Origin: Sediminicola sp963974715 | GTDB lineage: Bacteria; Bacteroidota; Bacteroidia; Flavobacteriales; Flavobacteriaceae | DNA length: 64,000 nt | Assembly: GCA_963974715.1 (NCBI GenBank) | Contig: CAXBDK010000015.1 | Location: 1 to 64,000 of the forward strand | Direction: 5' to 3' | Shown here: piece after piece, positions 16,064-24,759 of the stretch | Position numbering within the stretch: the first letter of the stretch is position 1 | Layout of the letters: each line of letters starts with the position of its first letter | Made by a program: the position numbers and the translations under genes | The notes under the pieces: model-generated | Databases searched by the model: none | The model's input: the letters and a program-made list of their open reading frames with translations, nothing else | What the model was told of the DNA's origin: nothing

Positions 16064-16678
16064 TCAATTTTCATTGTTCAATTTTTTTAAGGAGTTTTCA
16101 AAATAATTGGTTATCAATAATCCGTGCGGATTATTGGGAAAGTTTCGGTCAACCATAATCAAGTTTCCGGTTGAAACCAATTCATAGGTGTCGATGATTG
16201 AGCCACGATTGATTTCGAAAATGGTAGTAGTCCTAAATCTATAAACGCCGTTTGTTTCCTCAATTTGGGAATTGATGCTCAATACTTTTTGGACAAGGGA
16301 GAATTGTAACAATCGATTATAAACGCCATCCGCTCTCTTTTGACGATATAAATTATCCACGGAACTATTGCCCAACCAAAGTGCTTTTTCGAGATTCTTT
16401 TCATAATTACTTGCATCGATATTGTAGAAGTAATTATGGAACAGGTCCAAGTGTGCTAAAGCTTCAACCCTGAAATTTTCCTTTTGCGTTACAAGCTTCA
16501 AAGGGATAATACTGCCATCGGTATTGATTGCGAATGCGCTGTTTAAAGATTTTTTATTGGTATTGAATACCATCCAAATCGAAAATGTACTGGTAAGCGA
16601 AGCGCAAACTACAACTGCCAAAACGATGAATCGATTTAGTTTTAGGACATTATAGATATTTTTATAAGGTGTTTTCAT
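16064..16678 (-). CDS. traK: Conjugative transposon protein TraK
   Basis: 204 residues with one N-terminal membrane helix (FIVLAVVVCASLTSTFSIWM) and a periplasmic VirB8-like domain; the LAHLDLFHNYFYNID segment and the C-terminal NPHGLLITNYFE are typical of TraK. It scaffolds assembly of the transfer channel at the inner membrane. It lies 10 bp after traJ in the operon. Confidence 0.9.
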   Translation of the reverse strand: MKTPYKNIYNVLKLNRFIVLAVVVCASLTSTFSIWMVFNTNKKSLNSAFAINTDGSIIPLKLVTQKENFRVEALAHLDLFHNYFYNIDASNYEKNLEKALWLGNSSVDNLYRQKRADGVYNRLLQFSLVQKVLSINSQIEETNGVYRFRTTTIFEINRGSIIDTYELVSTGNLIMVDRNFPNNPHGLLITNYFENSLKKLNNEN

Positions 16679-16688
16679 TTTGTTTTGA

Positions 16689-17531
16689 TTAATTGGAAAA
16701 TAGTCTCAATGTGAATGATGTCGCACGCCTGTATAGCTTGAACTTCAGAAATACTATGAAACCGACCGAACCTAATTGAACAACAGGCGCAAAAAAGCCT
16801 TGACCTACATCGGTTCCAAAGAGGTTATTCCAAAAGTTTGTGTTGATTTCCGTATATAGCGCATTCACAAATACATTGACCAAAAAGAAGGCTGGCACAA
16901 GCATATAGACCGCAGCATACAATTTGAAGAAATTATAAGCCAAAGACCGGAATTTCTCAAATACAGCTAAACTGATAACCAAAGGGAAAAATGCTTGCAT
17001 AATTCCTAAAAGAAAGAATCGTTCTGCCAAAAAGAGAGGATAAATAAATAGGTCTAAAATCCATAGGATGATGCCAATGATAAAAGCAAAAATTTTAAAC
17101 CCATAAAGAGGCGTAACCAAAGCTTCGTAAAGTAAAGTCATTGCATTTTTTGCAGCATCTATTAAATTCACATCTTCTTCTATAGGAATATCCTGCATTT
17201 GCAATGGCAATAATGCTGGGGCAGTTCCTCGATATTGTGCTTCTATTGAAACCAAGATGCTGTCAAAAAAGCCTAACACTTGTGTCGAAAATATGACCAA
17301 AACCACTATTGCAAAATTCTTCGCCAATTCCCCAGGACTCAATCCCCAAGTATAACCGTCTTTGTCCGCAATGCCCTCATTGTATTTTTTAAGGATATTC
17401 ACAAGAAAAAACAGAACAGCAAGCGTTTTCATTCCCGCAATTGTGTATTGCGAAAAGCTGCTGCTCTGTATAGTCTGGAAAACCGTGTCGATATATTCCA
17501 ATCCAATCCCTAAAATGATGGTTGCGGTCAT
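16689..17531 (-). CDS. traJ: Conjugative transposon protein TraJ
   Basis: 280 residues and very hydrophobic, with about six to seven membrane helices, the profile of the TraJ/VirB6-like inner-membrane channel protein. A central WILDLFIYPLFLAERFFLLG segment and FPLVISLAVFEKFRS are family-like. Its ATG overlaps the upstream stop by one base (TAATG), implying translational coupling. Confidence 0.88.
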   Translation of the reverse strand: MTATIILGIGLEYIDTVFQTIQSSSFSQYTIAGMKTLAVLFFLVNILKKYNEGIADKDGYTWGLSPGELAKNFAIVVLVIFSTQVLGFFDSILVSIEAQYRGTAPALLPLQMQDIPIEEDVNLIDAAKNAMTLLYEALVTPLYGFKIFAFIIGIILWILDLFIYPLFLAERFFLLGIMQAFFPLVISLAVFEKFRSLAYNFFKLYAAVYMLVPAFFLVNVFVNALYTEINTNFWNNLFGTDVGQGFFAPVVQLGSVGFIVFLKFKLYRRATSFTLRLFSN

Positions 17532-18112
17532 TAGTATTCTGTTTCGCGGTTATTGATTTTATCCTGCATTTTTCTGAAGGAAATAATATCCTTGTAGCGT
17601 TTGGTCTTTGCTTTCACGTTAGAGACCATTTCTTTTGATTCGAGTTCTTTTTCCTTCAATATTTCCGTACGTTCTGCATCTGTCATTTTTAAGAAATCAC
17701 TGGATAAAATTTCATCTATAAAATCCATTGTGTCCAAAGAGTTTTCGACGATGGCACTAAAAGATTCCGAGACCCTTGCAACTTCATCGGGTTTGATGTA
17801 AGGGCTATCAAGAATATCTCTTAAATCATCCTGCATCATATTGATTAAGCGTTGATTGTTCCGTCCAATTTCCCGAACGGCATTCAATTGTCTAACCACA
17901 TCATTGACCTTCTCAATATTTTCTTTGGCCTTTTTCATAAATTGAACCGTCTTGATAATATTTGAAGTTTGCTTTCCCGATTCTATCAGTTGTTTTACCA
18001 AGCTGATAAAATTTGTGTTGTCATAAGTGGGCATTCCTTGTGCAGCAGCATTGCCCGACATAATTAAGGTCAAGGCTACTGTCATTGCTAAAATTTTGAT
18101 TTTTGTCTTCAT
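17531..18112 (-). CDS. traI: Conjugal transfer protein TraI-like (periplasmic, VirB5-like)
   Basis: 193 residues: cleavable signal peptide (IKILAMTVALTLIMSGNAAAQ) followed by an almost wholly helical body with heptad character (VKQLIESGKQTSNIIKTVQF, NIEKVNDVVRQLNAVREIG). Position between traG and traJ and the helical periplasmic profile match Bacteroidota TraI proteins; it resembles VirB5 in architecture. The symbol is given by position and profile. Confidence 0.75.
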   Translation of the reverse strand: MKTKIKILAMTVALTLIMSGNAAAQGMPTYDNTNFISLVKQLIESGKQTSNIIKTVQFMKKAKENIEKVNDVVRQLNAVREIGRNNQRLINMMQDDLRDILDSPYIKPDEVARVSESFSAIVENSLDTMDFIDEILSSDFLKMTDAERTEILKEKELESKEMVSNVKAKTKRYKDIISFRKMQDKINNRETEY

Positions 18113-18116
18113 AATA

Positions 18117-20519
18117 TTATGTTTTAGATGTGAATTGAATTATTGCTTTTTGCATATCCTGATGCTCATTGTAGAGCTTCATTATTTCTTCGTTTTCTTG
18201 TCCATCGGTCAAGTAAGCGGCATAGACTTCCTTTGGAACTTCGAGCCGAAAAATATTACTTTCCCTACCGATTTTAATGAACATTTCGGTGTACTTGCGT
18301 GGTCCTGAAAGGTTGTTTTTAATGGATTTTAATTGATTCAAATCGTGGCTTGAAAGATTGAGGCGTTTGACCAATTCGGCATAACCTTTTTCATTATTAA
18401 GACTATAGATTACTTGCGTATTCTCAAGGATGCTCGCCGATGTTGAATTGTTCGGAAGTTGATTGATGGATTGAAGAATGATACCAATGGCACCGTTCTG
18501 TTTGCGGATTGCCTGATAGTAGAACTCCACACTTTCAAGAACGTTCTCGAATTTCAGTTGCTTGGCGAACTCGTCAAACAGGATGATTCCTTTTTCCGCT
18601 CGGTTTTTCCAAATCGTCCGTTGGATGGCTGACTTAATCAGCTTCAACATAACGGACAAAATTTCTTTGTTGTCCTTTACTTCATCCAGTTCAAATACTA
18701 TCAATCGTTTGTCCTCAATTTTATAGGTCTGGTCTTCACTTACCTCAAAGAGGAAGCTGTATAGACCATCGCCAACATACTCCGACATTACGTGCAGAAA
18801 GCCAGTAACATTGAAGTAGTCAGGATGGATTTTAAGTTGATTCAATAGGTCTTTTTGATTGCTCTCTATAAACTGATAGAATCCATCCAAAGAATGATTC
18901 TCGGAGGTGCTATCGTAGTAATAGCGCAATATCTTTTTGACTGAAACGGACTGTGCCTTTGTGACTTTTAAATCTGAAGCGAACAATTCAAAAAGGAAAA
19001 CGGATAGGTCTTCCAATCGTTCCGGTGTTAAGTCATTTTGATGGCTGATATAAAAAGGATTTATGCCAAGATTCTTTCCACTTTCATAACGAAGCACAGT
19101 ATATTTTTCAGGATAGAGTTTTGCAAATTTTGTGTAAGAGCCACCCAAATCGATAATGACCAAGCGAACCCCACTCTCAAAATATTGACGCAGGATATTA
19201 TTGGCCAAAAAGGATTTGCCTTCGCCTGTTGGGGCAAAAATAGCAAAGTTGCGTGCCTTGATGCGTTTCTTGCGTTCGTCCCAAACATCCTTTAAAACTG
19301 GAATGTTATGCTCACGGTCGTTGAAAATGATTCCGGTGGAATCCGACTTGTAATTCGTATTGTTTATGAATAAACACAGTGAGTGTTTCAAGTCGGTCAC
19401 ATACATATCCGTATTACTAAAATTGGAAGAAAAGCAGCAATAACTGTTAAGTATATAATTCTTCCGTTCCTCGCCTCTTGGGTAATATGGAATGATATCC
19501 AGTTCCTTGAATTCGGTCTTGATTTTAGAACCTATCCGACCTAAATTTTCTGGGTTTTTATCCCAATAAATGATATTGATATGACCACGGATAATCCTCG
19601 AATTATCATCGGCATTTATCTGGTCAAGAATGTGTTTTATTTTGCCGAGAACGACTTTGTTCTGCGAGCCAAAATTTGAGCTTTTGTTCAATTCCTCAAC
19701 CTTCTTGTCAAGTAGCTTGCGCCACTTTTGTTTGTCATCCAAATAAATGATTTGGTTGACGATATGGTTTTCATTAAACGTAAGCCCTAAGCCATCAACA
19801 AACCCTTGATGAAATACAAAATCGTCAGAAGTGAATTTCTCATTGGTTTTGCTACTCTGTACACTTTCGCCAAAGCACAGTTCGCTATTGATGGCAAGGG
19901 CATCAAAATAGTTTTCGCCTATATTGACGCTTTTCTTTTCAAGTAAAATATCGGTGTCAAATCCTTCATTGAACCCATTGAAATAAGAACTGGTCAATTC
20001 TTGTATTTGTTCTGCGACGAGCGGAACAAGTTCAATCTTCCGACTGTTATTGATAAAAGAAACGGAATCACTTACCGAACCGACAAAACTCTTTACGCTA
20101 TCATCCAATTGTTGAATAATGTCCTTGGCAACCTTGCGGAGCGGATTGACATATTTTGGGTTGTTCAATGCTTTGTTCTTGGTAAGTATGAAAAACAAGA
20201 AGCAACGATGTTCCATATATTCACGTCCCTTAAAATGGTCGTGGGTTGCCTTTTCCAAAAAAGTAGAGTTGGGCAGTCGCTCCGAGGTATAGGATTTTTT
20301 GATATAGATGTCCTGTTTGTGGACGACAGTTCCAACGGACAAGGATTTTAATGCCTGAAACCAAGCTCCGTGCAAATCTTCAAAATCCTTTTCTGAAAGA
20401 GAATAAATTTCAGGTAATATCCCTTCATAGCACAAGACGACGTTGCCATTATTGGCAAAGATGATATTGTCCTGAATATCCGTAATAGGGCGATATGCTG
20501 AAAGGTTAATCTTATTCAT
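18117..20519 (-). CDS. traG: TraG family conjugation ATPase (VirB4-like)
   Basis: About 800 residues; ATG 20519 is preferred over a TTG two codons upstream. This is the energising ATPase of the mating channel: an N-terminal DUF3875-like region (NLSAYRPITDIQDN and NNGNVVLCYEGILPEIYSL), Walker A APTGEGKS near 430, and Walker B IILFDEFAKQ near 640. It overlaps the traF stop by 8 bp. Confidence 0.95.
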   Translation of the reverse strand: MNKINLSAYRPITDIQDNIIFANNGNVVLCYEGILPEIYSLSEKDFEDLHGAWFQALKSLSVGTVVHKQDIYIKKSYTSERLPNSTFLEKATHDHFKGREYMEHRCFLFFILTKNKALNNPKYVNPLRKVAKDIIQQLDDSVKSFVGSVSDSVSFINNSRKIELVPLVAEQIQELTSSYFNGFNEGFDTDILLEKKSVNIGENYFDALAINSELCFGESVQSSKTNEKFTSDDFVFHQGFVDGLGLTFNENHIVNQIIYLDDKQKWRKLLDKKVEELNKSSNFGSQNKVVLGKIKHILDQINADDNSRIIRGHINIIYWDKNPENLGRIGSKIKTEFKELDIIPYYPRGEERKNYILNSYCCFSSNFSNTDMYVTDLKHSLCLFINNTNYKSDSTGIIFNDREHNIPVLKDVWDERKKRIKARNFAIFAPTGEGKSFLANNILRQYFESGVRLVIIDLGGSYTKFAKLYPEKYTVLRYESGKNLGINPFYISHQNDLTPERLEDLSVFLFELFASDLKVTKAQSVSVKKILRYYYDSTSENHSLDGFYQFIESNQKDLLNQLKIHPDYFNVTGFLHVMSEYVGDGLYSFLFEVSEDQTYKIEDKRLIVFELDEVKDNKEILSVMLKLIKSAIQRTIWKNRAEKGIILFDEFAKQLKFENVLESVEFYYQAIRKQNGAIGIILQSINQLPNNSTSASILENTQVIYSLNNEKGYAELVKRLNLSSHDLNQLKSIKNNLSGPRKYTEMFIKIGRESNIFRLEVPKEVYAAYLTDGQENEEIMKLYNEHQDMQKAIIQFTSKT

Positions 20520-20790
20520 AATCAAAACCAGAGGTTTTTTTATTACTGATAATTCGTGGAAAGGCTTTCGCCATTTGAAAAAGTTGTGGATTGTGGGTCA
20601 ATTTCGACAACGCTACATAAAGGGTCGCATTGAAAATCAGTATGCCAATAATCATCATAAAACTGAAAGAGAATATGATGATTAAGAGTGAAGCAATAAT
20701 CGATACCATCATTAAGGCAAACAGGGAGATGGGCAGCCCAAAAATGACCGCCCTTTTCCTGATGTTCTTATAGACCTCGAACCGTTTCAT
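20512..20790 (-). CDS. traF: Conjugal transfer protein TraF-like (DUF4133)
   Basis: 92 residues with two adjacent membrane helices (residues ~15-60) and a short basic cytosolic tail: the VirB3-like arrangement of Bacteroidota TraF/DUF4133. The start is directly adjacent to the traE stop and the end overlaps traG, so all three are translationally coupled. Confidence 0.85.
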   Translation of the reverse strand: MKRFEVYKNIRKRAVIFGLPISLFALMMVSIIASLLIIIFSFSFMMIIGILIFNATLYVALSKLTHNPQLFQMAKAFPRIISNKKTSGFDYE

Positions 20791-21078
20791 TTAGACAACG
20801 ATTGAGATTAGGTAAGTAAATATTCCTACTACCGCACCAGCGATAAGTACAAAGACAAGAACCCTTGTTATACCTTTTTTAAGGTCGGCATTTTCGCCAA
20901 AGAAATGTCCTGCATTGAAGAGGAAACCTACAAGAAAGATTACACCTAATATAATGGGGAAAATTGTCCTGATGGTATCGGAAACATCATTAACGGAATC
21001 TTCAATACCTCCAATCTGCGCAAAAAGCGAAGTGGAGAATAGTGAAATAATAGTTGCGAAATAGTTTGATTTTTTCAT
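20791..21078 (-). CDS. traE: Conjugal transfer protein TraE (DUF4134)
   Basis: 95 residues: signal-peptide-like start ending in SLFAQIGG, then two membrane helices (IFPIILGVIFLVGFLFNAG; VLVFVLIAGAVVGIFTYLI), as in DUF4134/TraE, the VirB2-like (pilin-like) subunit. It is the first gene of the tra operon, facing the divergent amidase gene. Confidence 0.88.
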   Translation of the reverse strand: MKKSNYFATIISLFSTSLFAQIGGIEDSVNDVSDTIRTIFPIILGVIFLVGFLFNAGHFFGENADLKKGITRVLVFVLIAGAVVGIFTYLISIVV

Positions 21079-21266
21079 AACGGAACAGTTTTAATTTTAT
21101 GTTGTTTTCGTTTGTGGAAATTTACATATATTTGTTTACAAATAACTGATAATCAAATATTTGTGAATAAAATATTATTTGATATTGTTTGATTTCCGTT
21201 GCTATTATTTGGCATCAAATTATATGATTTTCAGAAGTTGAATTGTTAATAACCCAAAATTTGAAA
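21079..21266. promoter_or_regulatory. Divergent promoter region between traE and the amidase gene
   Basis: 188 bp, very AT-rich. Seen: a plus-strand TATATTTG (21127-21134) matching the -7 consensus, the palindrome CAAATATTTG (21154-21163), and an inverted repeat ATCAAATA/TATTTGAT (21152-21159, 21176-21183). These may be operators that switch the tra operon, for example for the ICE regulators at 27-30 kb; this is inference. Confidence 0.5.
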
Positions 21267-21902
21267 ATGAAAAAAGTGCTCAAAAACGTCAGTTTTGTCA
21301 TTTTGGTTCTAAAAATGTGCATCATTTTTGGACAGGAAACAGTTACTCAAAAAACAATCGTTATAGATGTTGGACACGGTGGAATTGATTCTGGTGCAAT
21401 CGGAATAAATGGAATTCAGGAAAAGGATGTGGTTTTGTCTATTGCTATGGAAATATTAAGAATTAACGAACAGTTAAAAATGCCACTTAACATCTATTTG
21501 ACGAGATATAGTGATACGTTAATTTCGCTATTGGGCAGAACGAAATTGGCCAAGGCTTTAAATGCTGATTTGTTTGTGTCTTTGCATTGCAATCATTCCC
21601 ATAACAAAAAAGCAACTGGTGTTGAAGTTTATGCTTCAAAAAAGCAGGGCACATTTTCTAAAGAATCTGTTTATCTGGGCTATTTATTTGAAAAGGCTCT
21701 CTCTGAAAAGATTGGTTATAGAAGTAGAGGTGTGAAGTTTGCGAATTTTCAAGTGTTGCGAGAAACTGTTGGTTATTGTCCTTCGGTGCTTTTGGAGATG
21801 GGTTTTTTGAGTAATAGGGATGAAACACAGCATCTTACAAAGGAAGAAAATGTGCTTGCGCTTTCGCTGTCCGTTTTAAATGTTTTACAAAATAATAAAT
21901 AA
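21267..21902 (+). CDS. N-acetylmuramoyl-L-alanine amidase (Amidase_3)
   Basis: 211 residues from ATG 21267, chosen over an upstream in-frame TTG (21243) because it gives a clean signal peptide (MKKVLKNVSFVILVLKMCII, cut near FGQE). Zn-amidase motifs: VIDVGHGG (first His), QEKDVVL (Glu), VSLHCNHS (second His), and the catalytic Glu in PSVLLEMGFLSN. It cleaves peptidoglycan stem peptides and probably opens the wall for the conjugation channel, given its place opposite traE. Confidence 0.9.
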   Translation: MKKVLKNVSFVILVLKMCIIFGQETVTQKTIVIDVGHGGIDSGAIGINGIQEKDVVLSIAMEILRINEQLKMPLNIYLTRYSDTLISLLGRTKLAKALNADLFVSLHCNHSHNKKATGVEVYASKKQGTFSKESVYLGYLFEKALSEKIGYRSRGVKFANFQVLRETVGYCPSVLLEMGFLSNRDETQHLTKEENVLALSLSVLNVLQNNK

Positions 21903-21906
21903 GGTT

Positions 21907-21999
21907 ATGAAGGAATTATTCATAGAAATTACTAAAAGCATCAAACAGCTTTTTATAGTTCTCTTCGAAGAGATTAAAGAATTAGTGCAGCACAAATAA
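21907..21999 (+). CDS. Possible 30-residue amphipathic peptide
   Basis: ATG to TAA frame starting 4 bp after the amidase stop: begins MKELFIEITKSIKQLF and ends ELVQHK. Acidic/basic and hydrophobic residues alternate with helical periodicity. Tight spacing suggests co-translation with the amidase, but such a short frame can occur by chance. Confidence 0.3.
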   Translation: MKELFIEITKSIKQLFIVLFEEIKELVQHK

Positions 22000-22024
22000 A
22001 ATAATTTGTATAACCAATATATAA

Positions 22025-22040
22025 ATTGTAATATTGCAAT
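22025..22040. promoter_or_regulatory. Candidate ArsR operator
   Basis: ATTGTAATATTGCAAT, a near-perfect 16-bp palindrome 18 bp upstream of the arsR ATG. Size and position fit the site an ArsR repressor would bind and leave on arsenite. Confidence 0.55.
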
Positions 22041-22058
22041 GAATTAATATAAAGCATA

Positions 22059-22391
22059 ATGGGATTAGCCAAAACGGAAATGTTCACAGACAAGCAAAAC
22101 CAAATTTCGGTTTTTGCAAAAGCATTTGGACATCCTGCACGAGTGGCAATCCTGCAACATCTTTTCAAAATTGATGCTTGTTTTTGTGGCGATTTAGTAA
22201 AGGAAATCGGTTTAGCACAACCAACAATTTCACAACACCTGAAGGAACTAAAATATTTAGGCTTGATAAAAGGAACAGTTGAAGGAACAAGTGTTTGCTA
22301 TTGCATAGATATCGAAAACTGGACGGAAATGAAAGAAATTATGTCCGATTTTTTAGGACAGGATTTATTTCCAAAAGATGAATGTTGCTAA
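22059..22391 (+). CDS. arsR: ArsR family arsenite-responsive repressor
   Basis: 110 residues with a winged-helix domain (GHPARVAILQHLF; recognition helix region AQPTISQHLKELKYLGLI). The ACFCGDL motif matches the CxC As(III)-binding site of ArsR (CVCDL in the classic protein), and the protein ends in a CC pair that could be a third ligand. First gene of the arsenic operon and probably autoregulatory through the palindrome at 22025. Confidence 0.92.
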   Translation: MGLAKTEMFTDKQNQISVFAKAFGHPARVAILQHLFKIDACFCGDLVKEIGLAQPTISQHLKELKYLGLIKGTVEGTSVCYCIDIENWTEMKEIMSDFLGQDLFPKDECC

Positions 22392-22458
22392 AAAATTTGA
22401 ATAAATTAATCGTTTTATTGCGATAATAGAATGTAAAAAACTTGATAACCCCATAATT

Positions 22459-23094
22459 ATGAAATCAAAAATAGCAATTCCAATCGTAGCAGTTTTGCTT
22501 TGCTTTCAGCAAGTAATTCAGGCACAAACGCTCAAAAGCAAAATTCAAAAATCAGTAGTCGAAATTGGCGAGACATTCCCTGAAATCCCAATGGACAGGC
22601 TAAAGTATCTTGACCAAATTTGTTTTTTATTATTCAAAAAGTTAGAAGACAGCACAAAGGTTGATGTGCTATTTCTTGATGAGACCAATCAAGAAATTAG
22701 CCAACTTGCAATGATATGGCTTCAAACAGGTATGTTATATTATGGACATAGCGATATGTTCAACATCCAATCCGCAGGCTTCTCGCCCAAGATTAAAGCT
22801 ATGCCAAAACTTGCGGAATTAAAGGAATATGGTTTCAGCATAAGTAATACGCGCGGGGAAAACCCAATGTCCTATAAGATTGACTTCGGTTCTGGCAATT
22901 GGACCGTATATCCAAAATCTTTTCAATCCTTAAATTTAAACAGCAAGACTACTTGCAATATATATCTGGAAAACTTATCTGACGACGAGACTAAAAACAA
23001 CATTGAATTACTTTTTTCAGATACATCAAGCATTCCAAAAGAAATGCTCTATATGGCAACGCGAATAAACAATCTATTGCAAACAAAACAATAA
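22459..23094 (+). CDS. Secreted, catalytically dead homologue of the ars-operon tyrosine phosphatase / arsenate reductase
   Basis: 211 residues with a signal peptide (KIAIPIVAVLLCFQQVIQAQ). From residue ~40 it aligns, from memory of the family, with the ~200-residue low-molecular-weight phosphatases usual in flavobacterial ars operons: DRLKYLDQICFLLFKKL, then VDVLFLDETNQEISQLAMIW where the family has a catalytic FICTHNSRRS-type loop, then FNIQSAGFSP, LKEYGFSI and ENPMSYKI. The nucleophilic Cys and loop Arg are replaced (Asp and Ile) and the C-terminal Cys residues are gone. So the fold is likely kept without arsenate reductase or phosphatase activity, and the protein is exported. Confidence 0.6.
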   Translation: MKSKIAIPIVAVLLCFQQVIQAQTLKSKIQKSVVEIGETFPEIPMDRLKYLDQICFLLFKKLEDSTKVDVLFLDETNQEISQLAMIWLQTGMLYYGHSDMFNIQSAGFSPKIKAMPKLAELKEYGFSISNTRGENPMSYKIDFGSGNWTVYPKSFQSLNLNSKTTCNIYLENLSDDETKNNIELLFSDTSSIPKEMLYMATRINNLLQTKQ

Positions 23095-23104
23095 AATTAA
23101 ATTT

Positions 23105-23572
23105 ATGAAATTATCACAAATCAAAGCCCAACTTACGCAGTTGGATAAAATCGCATTTCAACTACCAAATGGCGATTTGGTACCAAATCACTTTCACGTT
23201 ACCGAAGTGGGCAAAATCACAAAACATTTCATTGACTGTGGCGGAACCGAAAGAAAAGAGGAAGTTGCAAATTTTCAACTGTGGAACGCGAACGATTATG
23301 ACCACAGATTGCATCCTAAAAAACTGTTGAACATCATAGAGCTTTCCGAAAAAATATTGAAAATAGGCGATTTGGAAATCGAAGTAGAATATCAAGCAGA
23401 TACGATTGGAAAATTCGGACTTAATTTTGACGGAAGGAATTTCTTGCTGACATCTAAACAAACCGACTGTTTAGCTAAAGACCAATGTGGTATTCCCACA
23501 GAAAAACCCAAAAAGAGATTATCTGAAATTCAAACCGCAACTTCTTGCGCACCAGGCAGCGGTTGTTGTTAA
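23105..23572 (+). CDS. DUF6428 family protein
   Basis: 155 residues; start MKLSQIKAQLTQLDKIAFQLP, VPNHFHVTEVG and TKHFIDCGGT are hallmarks of DUF6428, a family tied to arsenic operons in Bacteroidota. The C-terminus carries Cys clusters (TDCLAKDQCG and SCAPGSGCC) suited to binding As(III) or zinc. Function is unproven. It is 10 bp after the phosphatase-like gene. Confidence 0.85.
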   Translation: MKLSQIKAQLTQLDKIAFQLPNGDLVPNHFHVTEVGKITKHFIDCGGTERKEEVANFQLWNANDYDHRLHPKKLLNIIELSEKILKIGDLEIEVEYQADTIGKFGLNFDGRNFLLTSKQTDCLAKDQCGIPTEKPKKRLSEIQTATSCAPGSGCC

Positions 23573-23591
23573 ACTTTAAAAAGCTATAACT

Positions 23592-24365
23592 ATGAAAATT
23601 ATCCTGTTTAGTGATATTCACTCAAACTTACCTGCATTGCAGGCCTTTTTTAACGATGTGGACAAAAGGGATGCAGACGCCATTTACTGTCTTGGCGATT
23701 TAGTGGGCTATAATATTTGGCCAAATGAGGTTGTCCAAGAAATAAGAAAAAGAAAAATTCCAACAATTGCGGGAAACTATGATTTTGGTATAGGCAGAAA
23801 AAGTGATGATTGCGGTTGTGCCTACAAGACAGATGAAGAAAAAGCAAATGGTGCGGTTTCTATTTCGCTGACCAATGAATTGATAAACGATGATAACAGA
23901 GCCTATTTAAGAACGCTTCCAGCACACATTAAAGTGGAATTTAAACTGAATGATGACCAATTGAATTTATTGTTGGTGCACGGCAGTCCACGAAAAATAA
24001 ACGAATATCTCTTTGAGGACAGAGCTGAAAAAAGTATGATACGGATAATGGAACAAGCCGATGCGGATATAATGTGTTTTGGACATACACATAAGCCATA
24101 CCACAGAACTTTCAATTCAGCAGATGAAAAAACACCACATTTTAGACACGCTATCAATATTGGTTCAATAGGCAAACCAAAGGACAGCGATAACCGAGGT
24201 AGCTATGCTATTTTGGAAATCGACGAAAACGCTTCTGTTTTGGACAAGGACAGTATTTCGGTAAAATTTGTAAAATTTGAATACGACATTGAGATAGCAG
24301 CAAAAGCGATTGAAGACAGTATTTTGCCCAACAGTTATGCTGAAAATTTGAGAAACGGATATTAA
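23592..24365 (+). CDS. Calcineurin-like metallophosphoesterase (YfcE/MJ0936-type)
   Basis: 257 residues with all metal-site motifs: FSDIHSN (Asp7, His9), GDLVGY, GNYD, VHGSP and FGHTHKP. The fold is that of small soluble phosphodiesterases acting on nucleotides or related substrates. A short Cys-containing insert (DDCGCAYK) lies near residue 75. It is in the arsenic operon, 19 bp after DUF6428 and 12 bp before the H-protein gene; a role with arsenylated or damaged phospho-metabolites can only be guessed. Confidence 0.88.
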   Translation: MKIILFSDIHSNLPALQAFFNDVDKRDADAIYCLGDLVGYNIWPNEVVQEIRKRKIPTIAGNYDFGIGRKSDDCGCAYKTDEEKANGAVSISLTNELINDDNRAYLRTLPAHIKVEFKLNDDQLNLLLVHGSPRKINEYLFEDRAEKSMIRIMEQADADIMCFGHTHKPYHRTFNSADEKTPHFRHAINIGSIGKPKDSDNRGSYAILEIDENASVLDKDSISVKFVKFEYDIEIAAKAIEDSILPNSYAENLRNGY

Positions 24366-24377
24366 AACCTCGTAAAA

Positions 24378-24758
24378 ATGAAAACCTCTAAAAACTTATA
24401 TTTTTCCAAAGAGCACACTTGGATAAAAATTGAAAACGAAACCGGAACGGTTGGGATTACCCCCTTTGCCCAAAGCGAGCTTGGGGAAATAGTTTATGTT
24501 GACCTGCCCAGCATTGGCGAAGAATTTAATCAGGACGAAGCTTTTGGCTCGGTCGAGGCATTAAAAACGATTAGTGATTTGTTTATGCCTTTAAAGGGCG
24601 AAGTGACTGCCACTAATGAGGATTTACTGGAAAATCCAGCGCTTGTAAACGAAAAACCTTTTGAGGAAGGTTGGATGATTAAAATAAAAATTGAGGATTT
24701 ACAGGAACTTTCAAATCTTTTGAGCGAAGAGGACTATCAAAAAAACATCGAAAAATAA
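24378..24758 (+). CDS. gcvH: Glycine cleavage system H protein homologue
   Basis: 126 residues, the normal length for GcvH, with family motifs YFSKEHTW, VGITPFAQSELGEIVYVDLP and GSVEALKTISDLFMPLKGEV, where Lys63 is the lipoylation site. No gcvT or gcvP genes are nearby; instead it sits 1 bp ahead of the arsenite pump. A lipoyl carrier offers a vicinal dithiol, the classic arsenite target, so it may act as a thiol redox or arsenic-binding partner. That role is inference. Confidence 0.9.
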   Translation: MKTSKNLYFSKEHTWIKIENETGTVGITPFAQSELGEIVYVDLPSIGEEFNQDEAFGSVEALKTISDLFMPLKGEVTATNEDLLENPALVNEKPFEEGWMIKIKIEDLQELSNLLSEEDYQKNIEK

Positions 24759-24759
24759 T

